From NCBI RefSeq assembly GCF_000327385.1, contig NW_008708358.1, positions 801,335 to 865,334 on the forward strand: DNA of 64,000 nucleotides, read 5' to 3'. Below the pieces are notes generated by a model. That model had not been told where the DNA came from and ran no database searches. It was given only the letters and a program-made list of their open reading frames with translations. The translations under genes were made by a program, and so were the position numbers. This document shows positions 1 to 11,042 of the stretch, piece after piece (position 1 is the stretch's first letter; each line of letters starts with the position of its first letter). Origin of the DNA: Lottia gigantea (taxonomy: Eukaryota > Mollusca > Gastropoda > Lottiidae).

Positions 1-879
1 TGACACTCTAATCCTCCGATATGTCAATTCGTCATACCTTTCTAAATAGTTTTTCTTTATATTTCTGAAATTGGTCTACAATGTTCAGACCACGAAATCA
101 TTCGTAAAATTTAATCTTGAATCTTTTCAGATCGAGGAATCAAACATTATTAACAATGGCAGATGCTAATACAAAGCAGCACTCCCAGATAGCATATCAG
201 CATCCTTTGGGAGAGTCCACATGGCTGATTATTTTATCTTTATTACTCATGAGAGATGAAAATCTGTTCAGTATCAAACCTGATTATTTGATCCTGTAGA
301 GACTTTACTATTAATGAAAACAAACAAGCAGATTAACAAATATTATAGTGTGGTTTATCCCGATTCCACCACGCGAGAGTCTATTCCAATGAATCTATAC
401 AACATAGCCTAGGTAAATTATGTTTTGATTCATATTTGATCATATGGTAAATTAAAAGAGAAAGTCCATTACACGGGTGGATGATATCATTTTTATTTCA
501 CAAGAGACTGAATTAAACCACATAAAAAACACAATTTAGACGACAAATTTCCGGCATGAATTAATATACAAAACATTTCAAACCAGGCATGGATTTCCTT
601 CATTGTTTTTAAACTCTAGAGACAGTTTCAGTCTTATCATGGAAATTTCTTTCGTAGCATCAGTTTATTGCCATTAAAATTCACTTAAACAGAAAAACGA
701 AGAACGTATGAGTTGGGGATACACATTTAAATTGTTTAAAATCGAAAATATAACAGTAATGCATTCGGCATAGAATTATTCTCATATACGGTTATTAAGA
801 TGCTTGTCGTTTGTAAAGTGCTAGATTGTCTTTTTAAGAGCTTGATATGGATTTGCAAGGGAGTATATTGCAGTATGTG
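1..879. other. Gene-free flank
   Basis: AT-rich sequence without a supported gene. One 60-codon open frame near the left edge has no splice context or recognisable family. From about 801 the first degenerate versions of the following minisatellite unit appear (TTTGTAAAGTGCTAGATTG), so the array fades in from this side. Confidence 0.5.
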
Positions 880-1522
880 CTTGTAAGGTGCCAGATAGTC
901 GTTTGTAAAGTTCAAGATTGCAGTTTGTAACGTTCTAGATAGTCGTTTGTAAAGTTCTAGATTGTGGTTTGTAACGTTCTAGATTGTCGTTTGTAAAGTT
1001 CTAGTTTGCAGTTTGTAAAGTTCTAGATTGACTTTTGTAAAGTTCTAGTTTGCAGTTTGTAACGTTCTAGATAGTCGTTTGTAAAGTTCTAGATTGACTT
1101 TTGTAAAATTCTAGATTGTAGTTTGTAAAGTTCTAGATTGACTTTTGTAAAGTTCTAGATTGCAGTTTGTAAAGTTCTAGATTGTAGTTTGTAAAGTTCT
1201 AGATTGACTTTTGTAAAGTTCGAGATTGCAGTTTGTAAAGTTCTAGATTGACTTTTGTAAAGTTCTAGATTGTAGTTTGTAAAGTTCTAGATAGTCGTTT
1301 GTAAAGTTCTAGATTGGCTTTTGTAAAGTTCTAGTTTGCAGTTTGTAACGTTCTAGATAGTCGTTTGTAAAGTTCTTAATAGACGTTTGTAAAGTTCTAG
1401 ATTGTGGTTTGTAAAGTTCTTGATAGTCGTTTGTAAAGTTCTAGATTGATGTTTGTAAAGTTCTAGTTTGCAGTTTGTAAAGTTCTAGTTTGCAGTTTGT
1501 AAAGTTCTAGTTTGAAGTTTGT
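880..1522. repeat. 22-bp minisatellite, about 29 copies
   Basis: Tandem array with a period of 22 bp; the core of the unit is TTTGTAAAGTTCTAGATTG. I counted 29 consecutive units, with degenerate ones on both flanks reaching roughly 806 and 1596. Units differ mainly in the three or four bases between cores (forms such as TTGCAG, TTGACT, TAGTCG, TTGTAG) and in AAAG versus AACG. Some forms alternate, giving a partial 44-bp or longer higher-order pattern. No coding frame or RNA is evident. Confidence 0.95.
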
Positions 1523-2390
1523 CATGTGTTAAAGGATCTTTGTAAGTTGCTAAAGTATGGTTTATAAAGTGGCTTGATTGTGTTTGTAAGGTGCTAGATA
1601 ACGAAACAGTATTGTTTGCAGGGCTATCAGCTACTTTTGGTTGAAGCTACATTCTCCGTGACTCATTCAAGTGATTGTAATGCAAGATGTCCATCTCACA
1701 CTCGAACAAAATACTCACTCAGATTGTAGAACGACTGAGACACCAGGGAGCAATAAGATGTCGTCAAGAAACATTGACTCTAATTTCCAGGTCCTCGAGT
1801 GTTTATTCTAGAGTAGGAATCGAAGAGAAAGCCAATACCTTAGAGATGTCACTGCTTCCTCTCATTTCCGATCTGCTCTTAAAATGTCAGTCATAGTCGT
1901 CAGGGTTATATAGTTAAAGAAAAAGGTTCGTCATCCGTTTGGCAATCGTTTCTTAGTCACAGCTCACCGTCAAAATTTGAACCTTCAAATCCATGTGTGT
2001 CCAGAATAATCCCCCTTTCAAAGTTAAAAAGACGACTTGTCTTTTTTTGGTACTTTAATTGTACTTGTGACGGAATTGTGCGGTTTTTGTACATTTCTAG
2101 TACTTCAAAAGACTATTTACATATATTCAAGACGCAAATCAACCCCGAAAATCACGAATTAATCTTTTAACTATTAACTACTAAATAATTAATAACCACA
2201 TTATAGGAAGATCAGCATATTATATGACCAGCCGTTCCAGATAGATGAGTTTCAAGAATCAAGCGAACAAAATTCAAATGATAACGAATTCACTAGCCTT
2301 ACCATATCGTGACATTCAAAAATAAATCACCAATATTGTGCAATTTTACTTAATGAAACTAGATGAACAACGTAATAATTTGAGATTTGG
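1523..2390. other. Gene-free stretch
   Basis: Nothing supportable beyond the decaying edge of the 22-bp minisatellite. A 69-codon open frame at 1687-1896 has no known family and no convincing splice sites, so it is not called as a gene. Confidence 0.45.
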
Positions 2391-2464
2391 TGACGTCATA
2401 AATCCGGGTTATTGGATCTGTAAATGACAGAAGCTATTGACGGGATGCGATGACGTCATAAATC
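2391..2464. promoter_or_regulatory. Paired CRE-like TGACGTCA sites
   Basis: The 14-mer TGACGTCATAAATC occurs at 2391-2404 and again exactly 60 bp later at 2451-2464. TGACGTCA is the palindromic full site of CREB/ATF bZIP factors. No gene start was recognised nearby, so a regulatory role is inference; the pair may equally be the remnant of a 60-bp duplication. Confidence 0.35.
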
Positions 2465-3301
2465 ATGTTTGAATACTGAATATTTGTTAATTCGAAAGAC
2501 CACAACTGAAGCTGATGAATATGACAATATGGTCTGAATGTATAGTGAATTACAGTAAGACATTAACAAAACACCGTACGTTGGCCAGATTGATAATGCC
2601 AAGGTTATTCGTCTGATTAGCTTTTTACTGCAGAATCTTGTTGGTAAAAATCACATCGCCTCGGGCGTTCTACAAGATCTCGTAACCTTCTTGATAATCT
2701 TTGTGTTAATTAGTCAAGATTGGTTGTTCTTGTAAATTGAAAATTGGAATTGGAAAGCCACGATATTCAATCATTATATTACCAAATATTAAAATGGAAT
2801 AACACAATATAATATCGAAAATAGTCTGCATACACAGCATTTATTTCTTTTAGCAGGTTACCCCCCACTTTGGAACATATTCACATATCGTTAAATTTGA
2901 AGGGCAAATACTGCACAGATTTAAAGTAGAAGAAGCGTTTATACTCGTCAGCATTTGTTTTAAAATTGAACGTTGCAATGTTATGTCGAAGTTATCCACT
3001 GCTACAAAACGCAGTGTGTGATGGTTCTAATAGTTTCGCTTTGATAACGCCGTTAATTAACACGTACTCTGCTTAATGATCCTGTATTTTCCAATTGAAA
3101 TTCAGATAGTTTGTTGTAAATAGTTTGAGATGTCAGACAATATCATTATATAGGTATTCAATCGGCAGAAGAGTTTGATCTTCGAACTCATCAAGAGTCA
3201 ATGGCGTATTTATATATCATTAAGCGAGGGGGCCAAGTAGGGGCCACAGAATTGTCCACAGAAATGATGAGGTACGCCACTGTCAAGTGTATTTACAGGA
3301 T
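2465..3301. other. Gene-free stretch
   Basis: AT-rich sequence; no gene, RNA or repeat could be supported. Confidence 0.45.
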
Positions 3302-3399
3302 CAGGGAGTATAATGTCGTCACGTCAACGGAGGAATTAACCAGAACTATTCAGGGAGTATAATGTCGTCACGTCAACGGAGGAATTAACCAGAACTATT
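3302..3399. repeat. Exact 49-bp tandem duplication
   Basis: Two directly adjacent identical copies, 3302-3350 and 3351-3399, each beginning CAGGGAGTATAATGTCGTCA. Perfect identity implies a recent event or a local assembly artefact. It lies in the 3' end of an 86-codon minus-strand open frame (to 3596) that is cysteine-rich but unrecognised and not called as a gene. Confidence 0.95.
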
Positions 3400-4369
3400 T
3401 CTTGTCTTTGATTTGACCGATGTAAGTAGTATCGCGACACATAATGGTAGTCGTACAGCGGAACCTTTTTTTCATTTTTAAAGCAATTAAACGGATGCAA
3501 TTTTCCATTGTCCGCTTGTAGTATGCATTCAACAATATACAGATGACAGTTCATACAAAATCCCATGGCATTACAAATAGTTTTTGTCACGAACAATTTG
3601 CAATTAAAATATCCAACAACTATAGAACCTGAACAAACAACATTAACGGTTCACTGTAGACTACAACCCAGAAAAGTGCAAAGCAATTATTTATAAATTA
3701 TGCAGTTATAATACTTAAATATTTCAAAATCAAAAAACTTTACCTGTGAAGCAATGTAGTATAGACTTTCCTGGTCTTCTTAGCAGTACAATATAGACAA
3801 ACTCCTACTCCATAAAAGACAAGTAAAGACTGGTATCGAACGGAATAGTACCTTATCTAACATCTAAATATATGACTATAGCTGGAATATCACACTATTA
3901 TCTCTAAAAGTGACAGATGGCTTGCCATAATGACCATTAAATATTATAACAAATTAATTACATTCATGAATACTGAAATATATCGATTTTACTTACCAAG
4001 TATAATAGAAATAGTTGTATATAAGGTATCAATAGAAGCCGCATTATTGATTAACCATCTATATATATTACCTGTTATAACTTATGTATCCAATGTTATT
4101 CATATAGATAATGACAAAAGAACATACAATGGCAAAATGAGACTAAAAAATATTGACAATTTCGATTGCTGTTGTCTTGTAGTACAACAATGTTTTTCAT
4201 TTTCTGAGGGCAGTGTATTATGTCTTTGGTTTTGATTTTGTAGGTTTGAAGTGAACTGACGATTAAGTTTGAAGTCTTCTACATGTATACATATTCGGTT
4301 CAATTGAAAATTATGTGTTATGAGGGAAAATGGCATTAAAAATTTTAACTGTCAAAGGATTGCACTGTG

Positions 4370-4730
4370 TCCAATTTTGCTGTGAGTAAAGCATTGATAC
4401 ACATGCAAGATACTATTTCATTATTTCATTATATTACGTCACAGAAAGTCTTACTATATATTCTGCTAAGCTGGACGGGTGATGAGGGAAAGCTGGATTG
4501 AACACATCGTCAACATATTTTCACCATCGAAGGGTGTTTTGACTGAACTATTATGCAGTTGATTCTCTGTGAGTATAATTACTTTATTACCAAGACGGGT
4601 CATGCGGGAAAGTTGGATTGAACAAATCGTCAAAGGTTGTTATGACTGTGCATAGTTGATTCTCGTTGAGTATATCATTGATACACAAGCAAGATACATT
4701 TCCTTGTATCAAGCCACTGAAAGTCGTAGG
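4370..4730. repeat. Diverged ~120-bp tandem duplications
   Basis: Blocks recur in order with divergence. ACGGGTGATGAGGGAAAGCT at about 4475 matches ACGGGTCATGCGGGAAAGTT at about 4595, each followed by GGATTGAACA and ATCGTCAA. CATTGATACACATGCAAGAT near 4391 matches CATTGATACACAAGCAAGAT near 4677. This looks like an old local duplication series; no coding signal. Confidence 0.7.
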
Positions 4731-5240
4731 GAATCACAATATATTAATATAATTACTAAACATTCTACTGATTTGTTGAGCCGATATCAAGAATTCAGAA
4801 GACATGGTTATACAATATAATGAAGAAGGGACAGAGATAATAACAATAGCATTAAGATATTTTGTAGGGATTTAGATACACAGATTAAAACTATCAAAGT
4901 AATTTACCATCCTTATACTTTATTCCAGTTATATCAGATTTAATCAACAAAAATAGAATTATTCCTTAACTCAATTTAAATGTCAAATTCTCGTCTGATA
5001 TTTTAGTGAAGGAATTATATAAACCCGGTTTAAATTGCTTTATATTCACAGTGACAGGTGACACGAAGGAATCGTAGTATGGGTCTGTTACGGTTTGACA
5101 TTTACATCAAATTTAGAAATGTTACATATTCTTGAGTCTAGATATTGAATGTGTCATATGAAACGATATTTATATAATATTGTTGCAATAACAAAATATG
5201 TGTGCTCAATACATTAATTGTAGAGAGATATGTAAATATT

Positions 5241-5335
5241 AAAACAGAACCTGAAATATGTGATGTTACTCAAAGTTGTCTGAAGATCGCACAGCGAGAG
5301 ACCCTGAGTAACAGCATGTTTCAGGTTCTGTTTTT
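5241..5335. repeat. 95-bp foldback (hairpin) element
   Basis: Left arm AAAACAGAACCTGAAATATG and onward to TTACTCA (5241-5272) is nearly the reverse complement of the right arm (5305-5335, ending CAGGTTCTGTTTTT). The arms are about 31 bp with few mismatches around a loop of about 32 nt. It could be a short foldback transposon or the hairpin of a small RNA precursor; the sequence alone cannot decide. The 81-codon open frame crossing it is a by-product of the palindrome. Confidence 0.8.
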
Positions 5336-5699
5336 AACTTCTTATTATATGATTGGTTAGATGCCGTCACTTGCGTCTCTGTGAGCGTTTTTGTAACCCA
5401 AGCAATCTGTATATCATATTCCAGGTGTTCAAAAGTATGTGGATTGTATATTTCCTGAGAAAGATAAAAATGTATCCGCCACCTGTTCTGCTGTAGCACA
5501 ATATATTTCATCGATATTCAACGCTGAACTGACATTAAGAATGCTTCATGTCGGTTACACATGCTTAACTATAGACTAAGTACCATGTAATAAGTTTTAT
5601 ATGTCAGTTCAATTGAATCAAGTTACAGAAGGTCATATTGTCCGAATTTTTCTTTACCACAATTGGTTTAGTTAGATGTAGTTATTTACAGTGACCTTT

Positions 5700-6430
5700 C
5701 TATGGTGGGCAAGGAGCGAGGGGATAGAGGCTGGCCCGGCTTCGCCCCCTCCCCCACACTTTCAATTTTTTATCATTTTGCATATAGGAAGAATGGCCTG
5801 TAGCCCCCCTGGAAAACTATGTGACACATGATCGGCCCCCCTCACCTTGTGCTTTCTAGAAACACCAGTGGTTAATTATTGTGTCATAGAGGACGGACAA
5901 TACCAGCTAATAACTGTGAAAGCTTGCGAGGCAAGAGACAATATAACCTGGGCCGTTTCTCATATTCGTATATGTATTGGTTAGAGACATTAGATGTTCT
6001 ATCCAAATACCTTAGACTTTAAACCTCTATGGTAATGTTCGCAACAGAGGATTTCGATGTTTGGATATTTGGAAGAGACAATCAAATAACATATTGATAT
6101 ACATTTTCATTCCAGACATTACATGTAGGTTATATCAAATTATAAGACAGAAGTTCGTGACAGCAAAGTTAGTACACGTTCACAGGAAATTATTTTTGTT
6201 ACGTTAAATATGATTCTTGATTGTAATAACACAACTAGGAAAGAGTCTATTTTTGAAAACAAAGTGTCGGATGACGATAAGCTCCAGAAATAACCATTCT
6301 TTAAACGCCTTGGTAAAAGCTATTTCTCGTTTGTTCAAACCAAAAAGTGTTAGTAGACTGGAGGCGGCACGGGGTTATAACTATATGACGCACATGGAGT
6401 ATTTTATACCTCCGTGGTACAACCCATAAG
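5700..6430. other. Gene-free stretch with C-rich patch
   Basis: Contains a short GC-rich patch at about 5727-5850 with C runs (CTCCCCCACAC, GCCCCCCTGG, GGCCCCCCTC) in otherwise AT-rich DNA, possibly the eroded end of a dispersed repeat. No supported gene. Confidence 0.4.
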
Positions 6431-6756
6431 AAACATAAAAATATAAGGCCGTCGGTTGGCAATGTAATTCCTATTACATCCTTACATTGGGCTATACTGT
6501 AGGCAAAATAAGAGAATCCAACTCAGGTTTTACCTTAATGGAATTTCCACACCTCTTCGACTTTCCAGAAGTTGACAGCTTCTGAGTTTGTTTCTCAAAC
6601 ATAAAAGATTTCAGACGATCGGTTGACGCTGTAATTCCTAATACATACTTTCATTGGGATATACATTAGGCAATTTTAACAATAGAATCAAACTTACCTT
6701 AATGGAATTTCTACACCTTTTCGTCTTTCCAAACCTAGAGAGTTTCTGAGTTTCTC
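6431..6756. repeat. Diverged ~166-bp tandem duplication
   Basis: Two consecutive copies, 6431-6596 and 6597-6756, both starting AAACATAAAA and ending near TTTCTGAGTTTCTC-like sequence. They share segments such as GTAATTCCTA and ACCTTAATGGAATTTC. Divergence by substitutions and small gaps indicates an old duplication. Confidence 0.8.
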
Positions 6757-7074
6757 GGCTTTAAGAGTTGTACTCTAGACACGAAAGGAATAACTCGTGA
6801 AGCTTCTATATAAACTTATCAATTATTTAGCTGTTATGTCTTGGCCTACAGTGAGAATCAGAAATGATTGTTTTTGTTTAACGTATTTAATACTGGATAT
6901 AAAAGGAACGTCTATTATGTGTGTTATAATTAGTTGATCTTCGATCTGCAATTCAAGAATTTATTGATTATTGGTAAAGTGTGGGTTATTTTATTTAATC
7001 TGACTGCATGTACATGGCATTCAAGTCGTGACCAGGTTTTCAAACTAGAACATAATTAGTCAGCTTGGTATAGC

Positions 7075-7094
7075 ATATATATATATATATATAT
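7075..7094. repeat. (AT)10 microsatellite
   Basis: Uninterrupted run of ten AT dinucleotides between C and GC flanks. Confidence 0.95.
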
Positions 7095-7552
7095 GCGGTT
7101 GCCAAGTTATAGCTGCCGTATCCACCAAAACATGCTTATGATAATTTAGTTAACTTCCTACCGTTATAGGACAGCGTCAGCTCCTCGCCTTAATGTTTTT
7201 CCTTTTAAATTAGTAAATACTCTTTGAAATGATTTATTTTTGTACTTTTGAGTAACTTATAAGGAGAGCTATCATGGACACCGCCATGCAGTTTGCAAGG
7301 AGATAAACATGTAACGACAACGGAGACATCTTGACGTCTTTTTTGTGATGATTAAAGGTCAAGTTGATGACGGTTAGAGCTATTTTAGTTTTTAATCTAA
7401 AGATGTTTAATTAGAAACTGTGATAAGATTATTAACAATTCTTACTGATTACTCTCGTTAGAACCTTCTACATCTTAATCCTGTCTTGAATTACTGATAT
7501 CTTACTTACGGAACATAGTCGCACATGTTTAAATCTTCAAGGCCAAAGTTCA

Positions 7553-7690
7553 AATGAAATGAAATGGAGTTTTGCGTTCTACCTTTCTGCACCTTATGAA
7601 AGGACACAATTTAGAAGATATGGTTGGCATGAAATTGAATGAAATGAAATTAAGCTTTACGTCCTACTCTTCTGGATACAGTCTATAGCA
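7553..7690. repeat. Diverged dispersed-repeat fragments
   Basis: Two similar blocks, GAAATGAAATGGAGTTTTGC near 7558 and GAATGAAATGAAATTAAGCT near 7637, each followed by a GTTCTACCTTTCTG- or GTCCTACTCTTCTG-like stretch. Wording such as ATGAAATG followed by a TTACGTCC motif resembles a widespread mollusc repeat I remember; that family link is from memory. Confidence 0.4.
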
Positions 7691-8933
7691 CACAGGTCCT
7701 TATAGTTTATTGTCCCCTCCTCTAATACATATATCATATACCCAAAATAAGCTATGCCGAATCTTTGTATTCAGTGTACTATTAAATACAGACCAGTTTT
7801 CAGATTCTACACATGGAATTTTGAGATCAATTTTCTCTTCTTTTCAGAAGTGATTATCACAACATGAATTCCAATAATTGATTACAAGCCATACAATAAG
7901 GTAAACACAGATACAGAATGGAAAGCTAGTTACAATAATATCAACTGGACATGAAAAGAAGCTATGATCTATAATAAAATCTAAACTTATAAATCAATGC
8001 CAAATCTTCGGAGAATTCAAAGGAAATGAAATTCAATGAACCAACGTACTGGTATATTATTCCAACCTTTCATTAATCTTACAAGTTTGTTTTTATTAAG
8101 AATTCAAAATCTATATTCTCTTGACAACAACAACGAAAAGCACGGAAACATCAAATAATGGAACTCTGGCATTCAAAGAATCTAACACAGATGATGCTAA
8201 TGATACGATACATGTTTGGTATTCTAACGTCACCGTAATATATCCGCATATCATTGATGATGACAATGTAAATTGTTGAAACGTTGTGTACTATAAAACT
8301 AGACTACACCATAAAATTGTGTACGATAAAACTCAGGACAAGACTACCACAAAATTGTGTTCCGTTATGTAATTAAAAGGTTGTTTATGTATTTCTATAT
8401 TCATTTTTGAAATTATCAGTCACAGTATGATCGATGAGAAACGTTTTATTTCGTCGCCTCAATATTACATCTTCTCAATTAAGCTAAATTACCAATTATT
8501 ATTATTGAATTAATGGTAGCTTTATGATACAAATATTTAATAAGTATGCCATTTTCTTGGCTTATTTCGCATCGTTTGATATCAGCGACTTTGTAGTGAC
8601 ATTAAACCTTTAGACAATATCTATGATACTGTAGAAGTTAATTGGTATTTTCCAGTAAAATAATGTGTAGTTTTGTGTTATTTAAACTAACCATTAGTTA
8701 TGTCCGGTGTCAATGATACTAGGCTTTGACAGTGTTATTTACTATACCATTAGTCCTATCCTTTTACAAACTCCTACAAGACAGATATTTACTGATGTAT
8801 TTGTAGGCTAACACCTCGCTTGAATATAAAGTATCACGATGTTTATGTGATCAGTATTACAGCAGTAAGAGGAATCTTGAATGCGACAGCGCAACAAATA
8901 TAAACTTGTGTATCTTATGTCTATGTACGTCCT

Positions 8934-9085
8934 GAATGGGCTAATGAAGACAAACAACTCCATGCAGTGTGCATTGAAAATTTGCTAGGACAGCTGCATT
9001 AGCCAACGTTCTCGAGTTATCGATGGATCTTTCACATACACATTCTGTTTGTAGCTCACACGGTCTTGGTTTGTCTCACCCGATC
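8934..9085 (+). repeat. Dispersed repeat, copy 1
   Basis: Matches a diverged block at 10917-11042 over about 130 bp. Shared landmarks in order: GGGCTAATGAAGACA / GGGCAAATGAAGACA, CAACTCCAT / CAACCCCAT, AGGACAGCTGCATTA / AGGACAGCGGCATTA, GGATCTTTCA / GGATCTTTAA, CTGTTTGTAGCTCACAC / CTGTAGCACATGC. The family is unknown. Similar text recurs in mollusc genomes as far as I recall, which would fit an ancient interspersed element. Confidence 0.6.
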
Positions 9086-10054
9086 AATTAAAGCATAACA
9101 TCAGTACAAGTTGCCACGATTATGTTTGCTGTCAACTCAGTTGGCTCTGAGCATTTGAGTTAATTTCAGAGATCCCAGTGAGAGTGAAAACATCGCGTTT
9201 GGTGTAAAAGGTAAGTTACTGGATGCTTAACCTCTTATATCATATGATACTACTCTTTGGACTCAGCATTCACAATGCCCATATAACTGATAATGTTACG
9301 CTGGTATTTTGTTATTCCTATACAAATGCACCGTAGTTGTATTCCAAAAACATACTTCTTGGCTTGCTTAACTCGCTGCCAACTGAACAACAAATACTAA
9401 AGCACAACACCTGAATGAAACAGTCAGAAGGTCAAAGTACTTACGATAGATGGATAAAGAGACGTACTTTAATTTGGTCTCGTTAAATGCAATATTTAGA
9501 ACGAAAAACATAAGAGAAACATAAATCAATTTACCTTTTAAAAAATATATTCCTGAGGAATGATACACAATAATTTACACATAAAAACACAGATTTCAGT
9601 ATCACACAAATAAACCATACCTTAAAGAAACGCCCCTAGAAAACTCTTCAGTACAAAGACTATGATGTAAATGGAATCAAGAAGTACATGTATTCTAACT
9701 TGTCATAGCGCCTTCAGCCATCATTACAGTTTACCGTATATTAGATTAATATAGAGAAAGCAGTAATCTAATTTATAAAATCTTGTCAATAATGGTACAT
9801 CTAATCTCAGTCTGTATAACACCATACAACACAATATAACTCATAATGTGTCTACTATAACCGTCATTACTGTGATGGAAATAATAGACCCATATTAAGA
9901 CGAAAATGCATGTCACATATATGGATTTTATATGCATACAGAGTGCAATAAATATACCAAATAGATATTGTCAGCTACGTGATCTCTTCGAAAGGGAAAT
10001 TGACAAACCCAGCTGCAGAGTGACATATGTACAATATACAGAACTGTATGCACT

Positions 10055-10088
10055 ATTAAAATAAAATTTTAATTAAAATAAAATTTTA
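10055..10088. repeat. 17-bp AT-rich tandem repeat, two copies
   Basis: ATTAAAATAAAATTTTA occurs twice in direct succession (10055-10071 and 10072-10088). Confidence 0.9.
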
Positions 10089-10916
10089 ATCACATTTTAA
10101 GAAAAATTCAAAATACTATCCAGAATTAAGATACAACAGCTACGCTGCTAAGATAGCTAGAAGATGTGTTGGTCTCATTCTGGTTAGACTGTGTCGACTT
10201 GGAAAAGGGAAAAGAGAGATAGGAGAATAAGTAATTAAATTCAACCTCTCGCGATTAAAAGAGAAACCATCAGAAAACAACTTGTCGACCATAATCAGAA
10301 CATATACTTCCTCTTCTCTCCATTATATATACATGATCAAGTAAATATTATTTCCGGTGGATTGAAATATTAGTATTGTCAGTAATAAATGGAATTATTG
10401 TAATATATTGCTATTATTATCAGGCTGCGATTCATTTATCATATTAGCTGTATTAGTGACAGGAGACAGAATATGATAGCTCCAATCTGTTCACCATGAT
10501 AACGCATCTCACTGGAGTCCAATTGAGTTATATCTGGCGTATATATGAAGCAATTAGATTCTCCTGTAGAGATAACTTTATAGGAGGCTAGCTCTTTAAC
10601 TACAGAAAGTATGGCTGTGTCACTGTGCACTTCTAAATAAGGCATGTAACTCAAAAAAAGATCTCCCTGATATCGCTTCTCCTATTTTTTGATTTCGCAT
10701 GGTCACATTTTGTTACTTGTCATAATAAGATTTTCATTACCAATTGTAAGTTATGATAATAAGAATTGATGTTCCATACCAATATGATATTGACAATTTC
10801 AATTCTTTGCATATCAATTAATATTTTGGTTTGTTTAGCTGGCTAGTAATTTCTCAACATTTCATACCATGGTATCACAAATTATTATTGCAAAAACATA
10901 CTACTCTCTTGTACCT

Positions 10917-11042
10917 TATTGGGCAAATGAAGACAGGCAACCCCATACATGTATGCCGTTTAGCCAGGACAGCGGCATTATCCACTCTCGATTTCCATCT
11001 GCCGAGGGATCTTTAAGGTGTACAGTCTGTAGCACATGCGGC
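10917..11042 (+). repeat. Dispersed repeat, copy 2
   Basis: Diverged homologue of the block at 8934-9085, in the same orientation; shared landmarks are listed there. The two overlapping 61-codon open frames seen here lie within this repeat and are not called as genes. Confidence 0.6.

Noticed and set aside
3336-3596. Cysteine-rich 86-codon minus-strand frame
   Set aside because: Tail is formed by a 49-bp exact duplication; no matching family recalled, although a real exon cannot be fully excluded.
3930-4235. 101-codon plus-strand open frame
   Set aside because: Composition follows the local AT bias (Ile, Tyr, Asn rich); no domain or neighbours.
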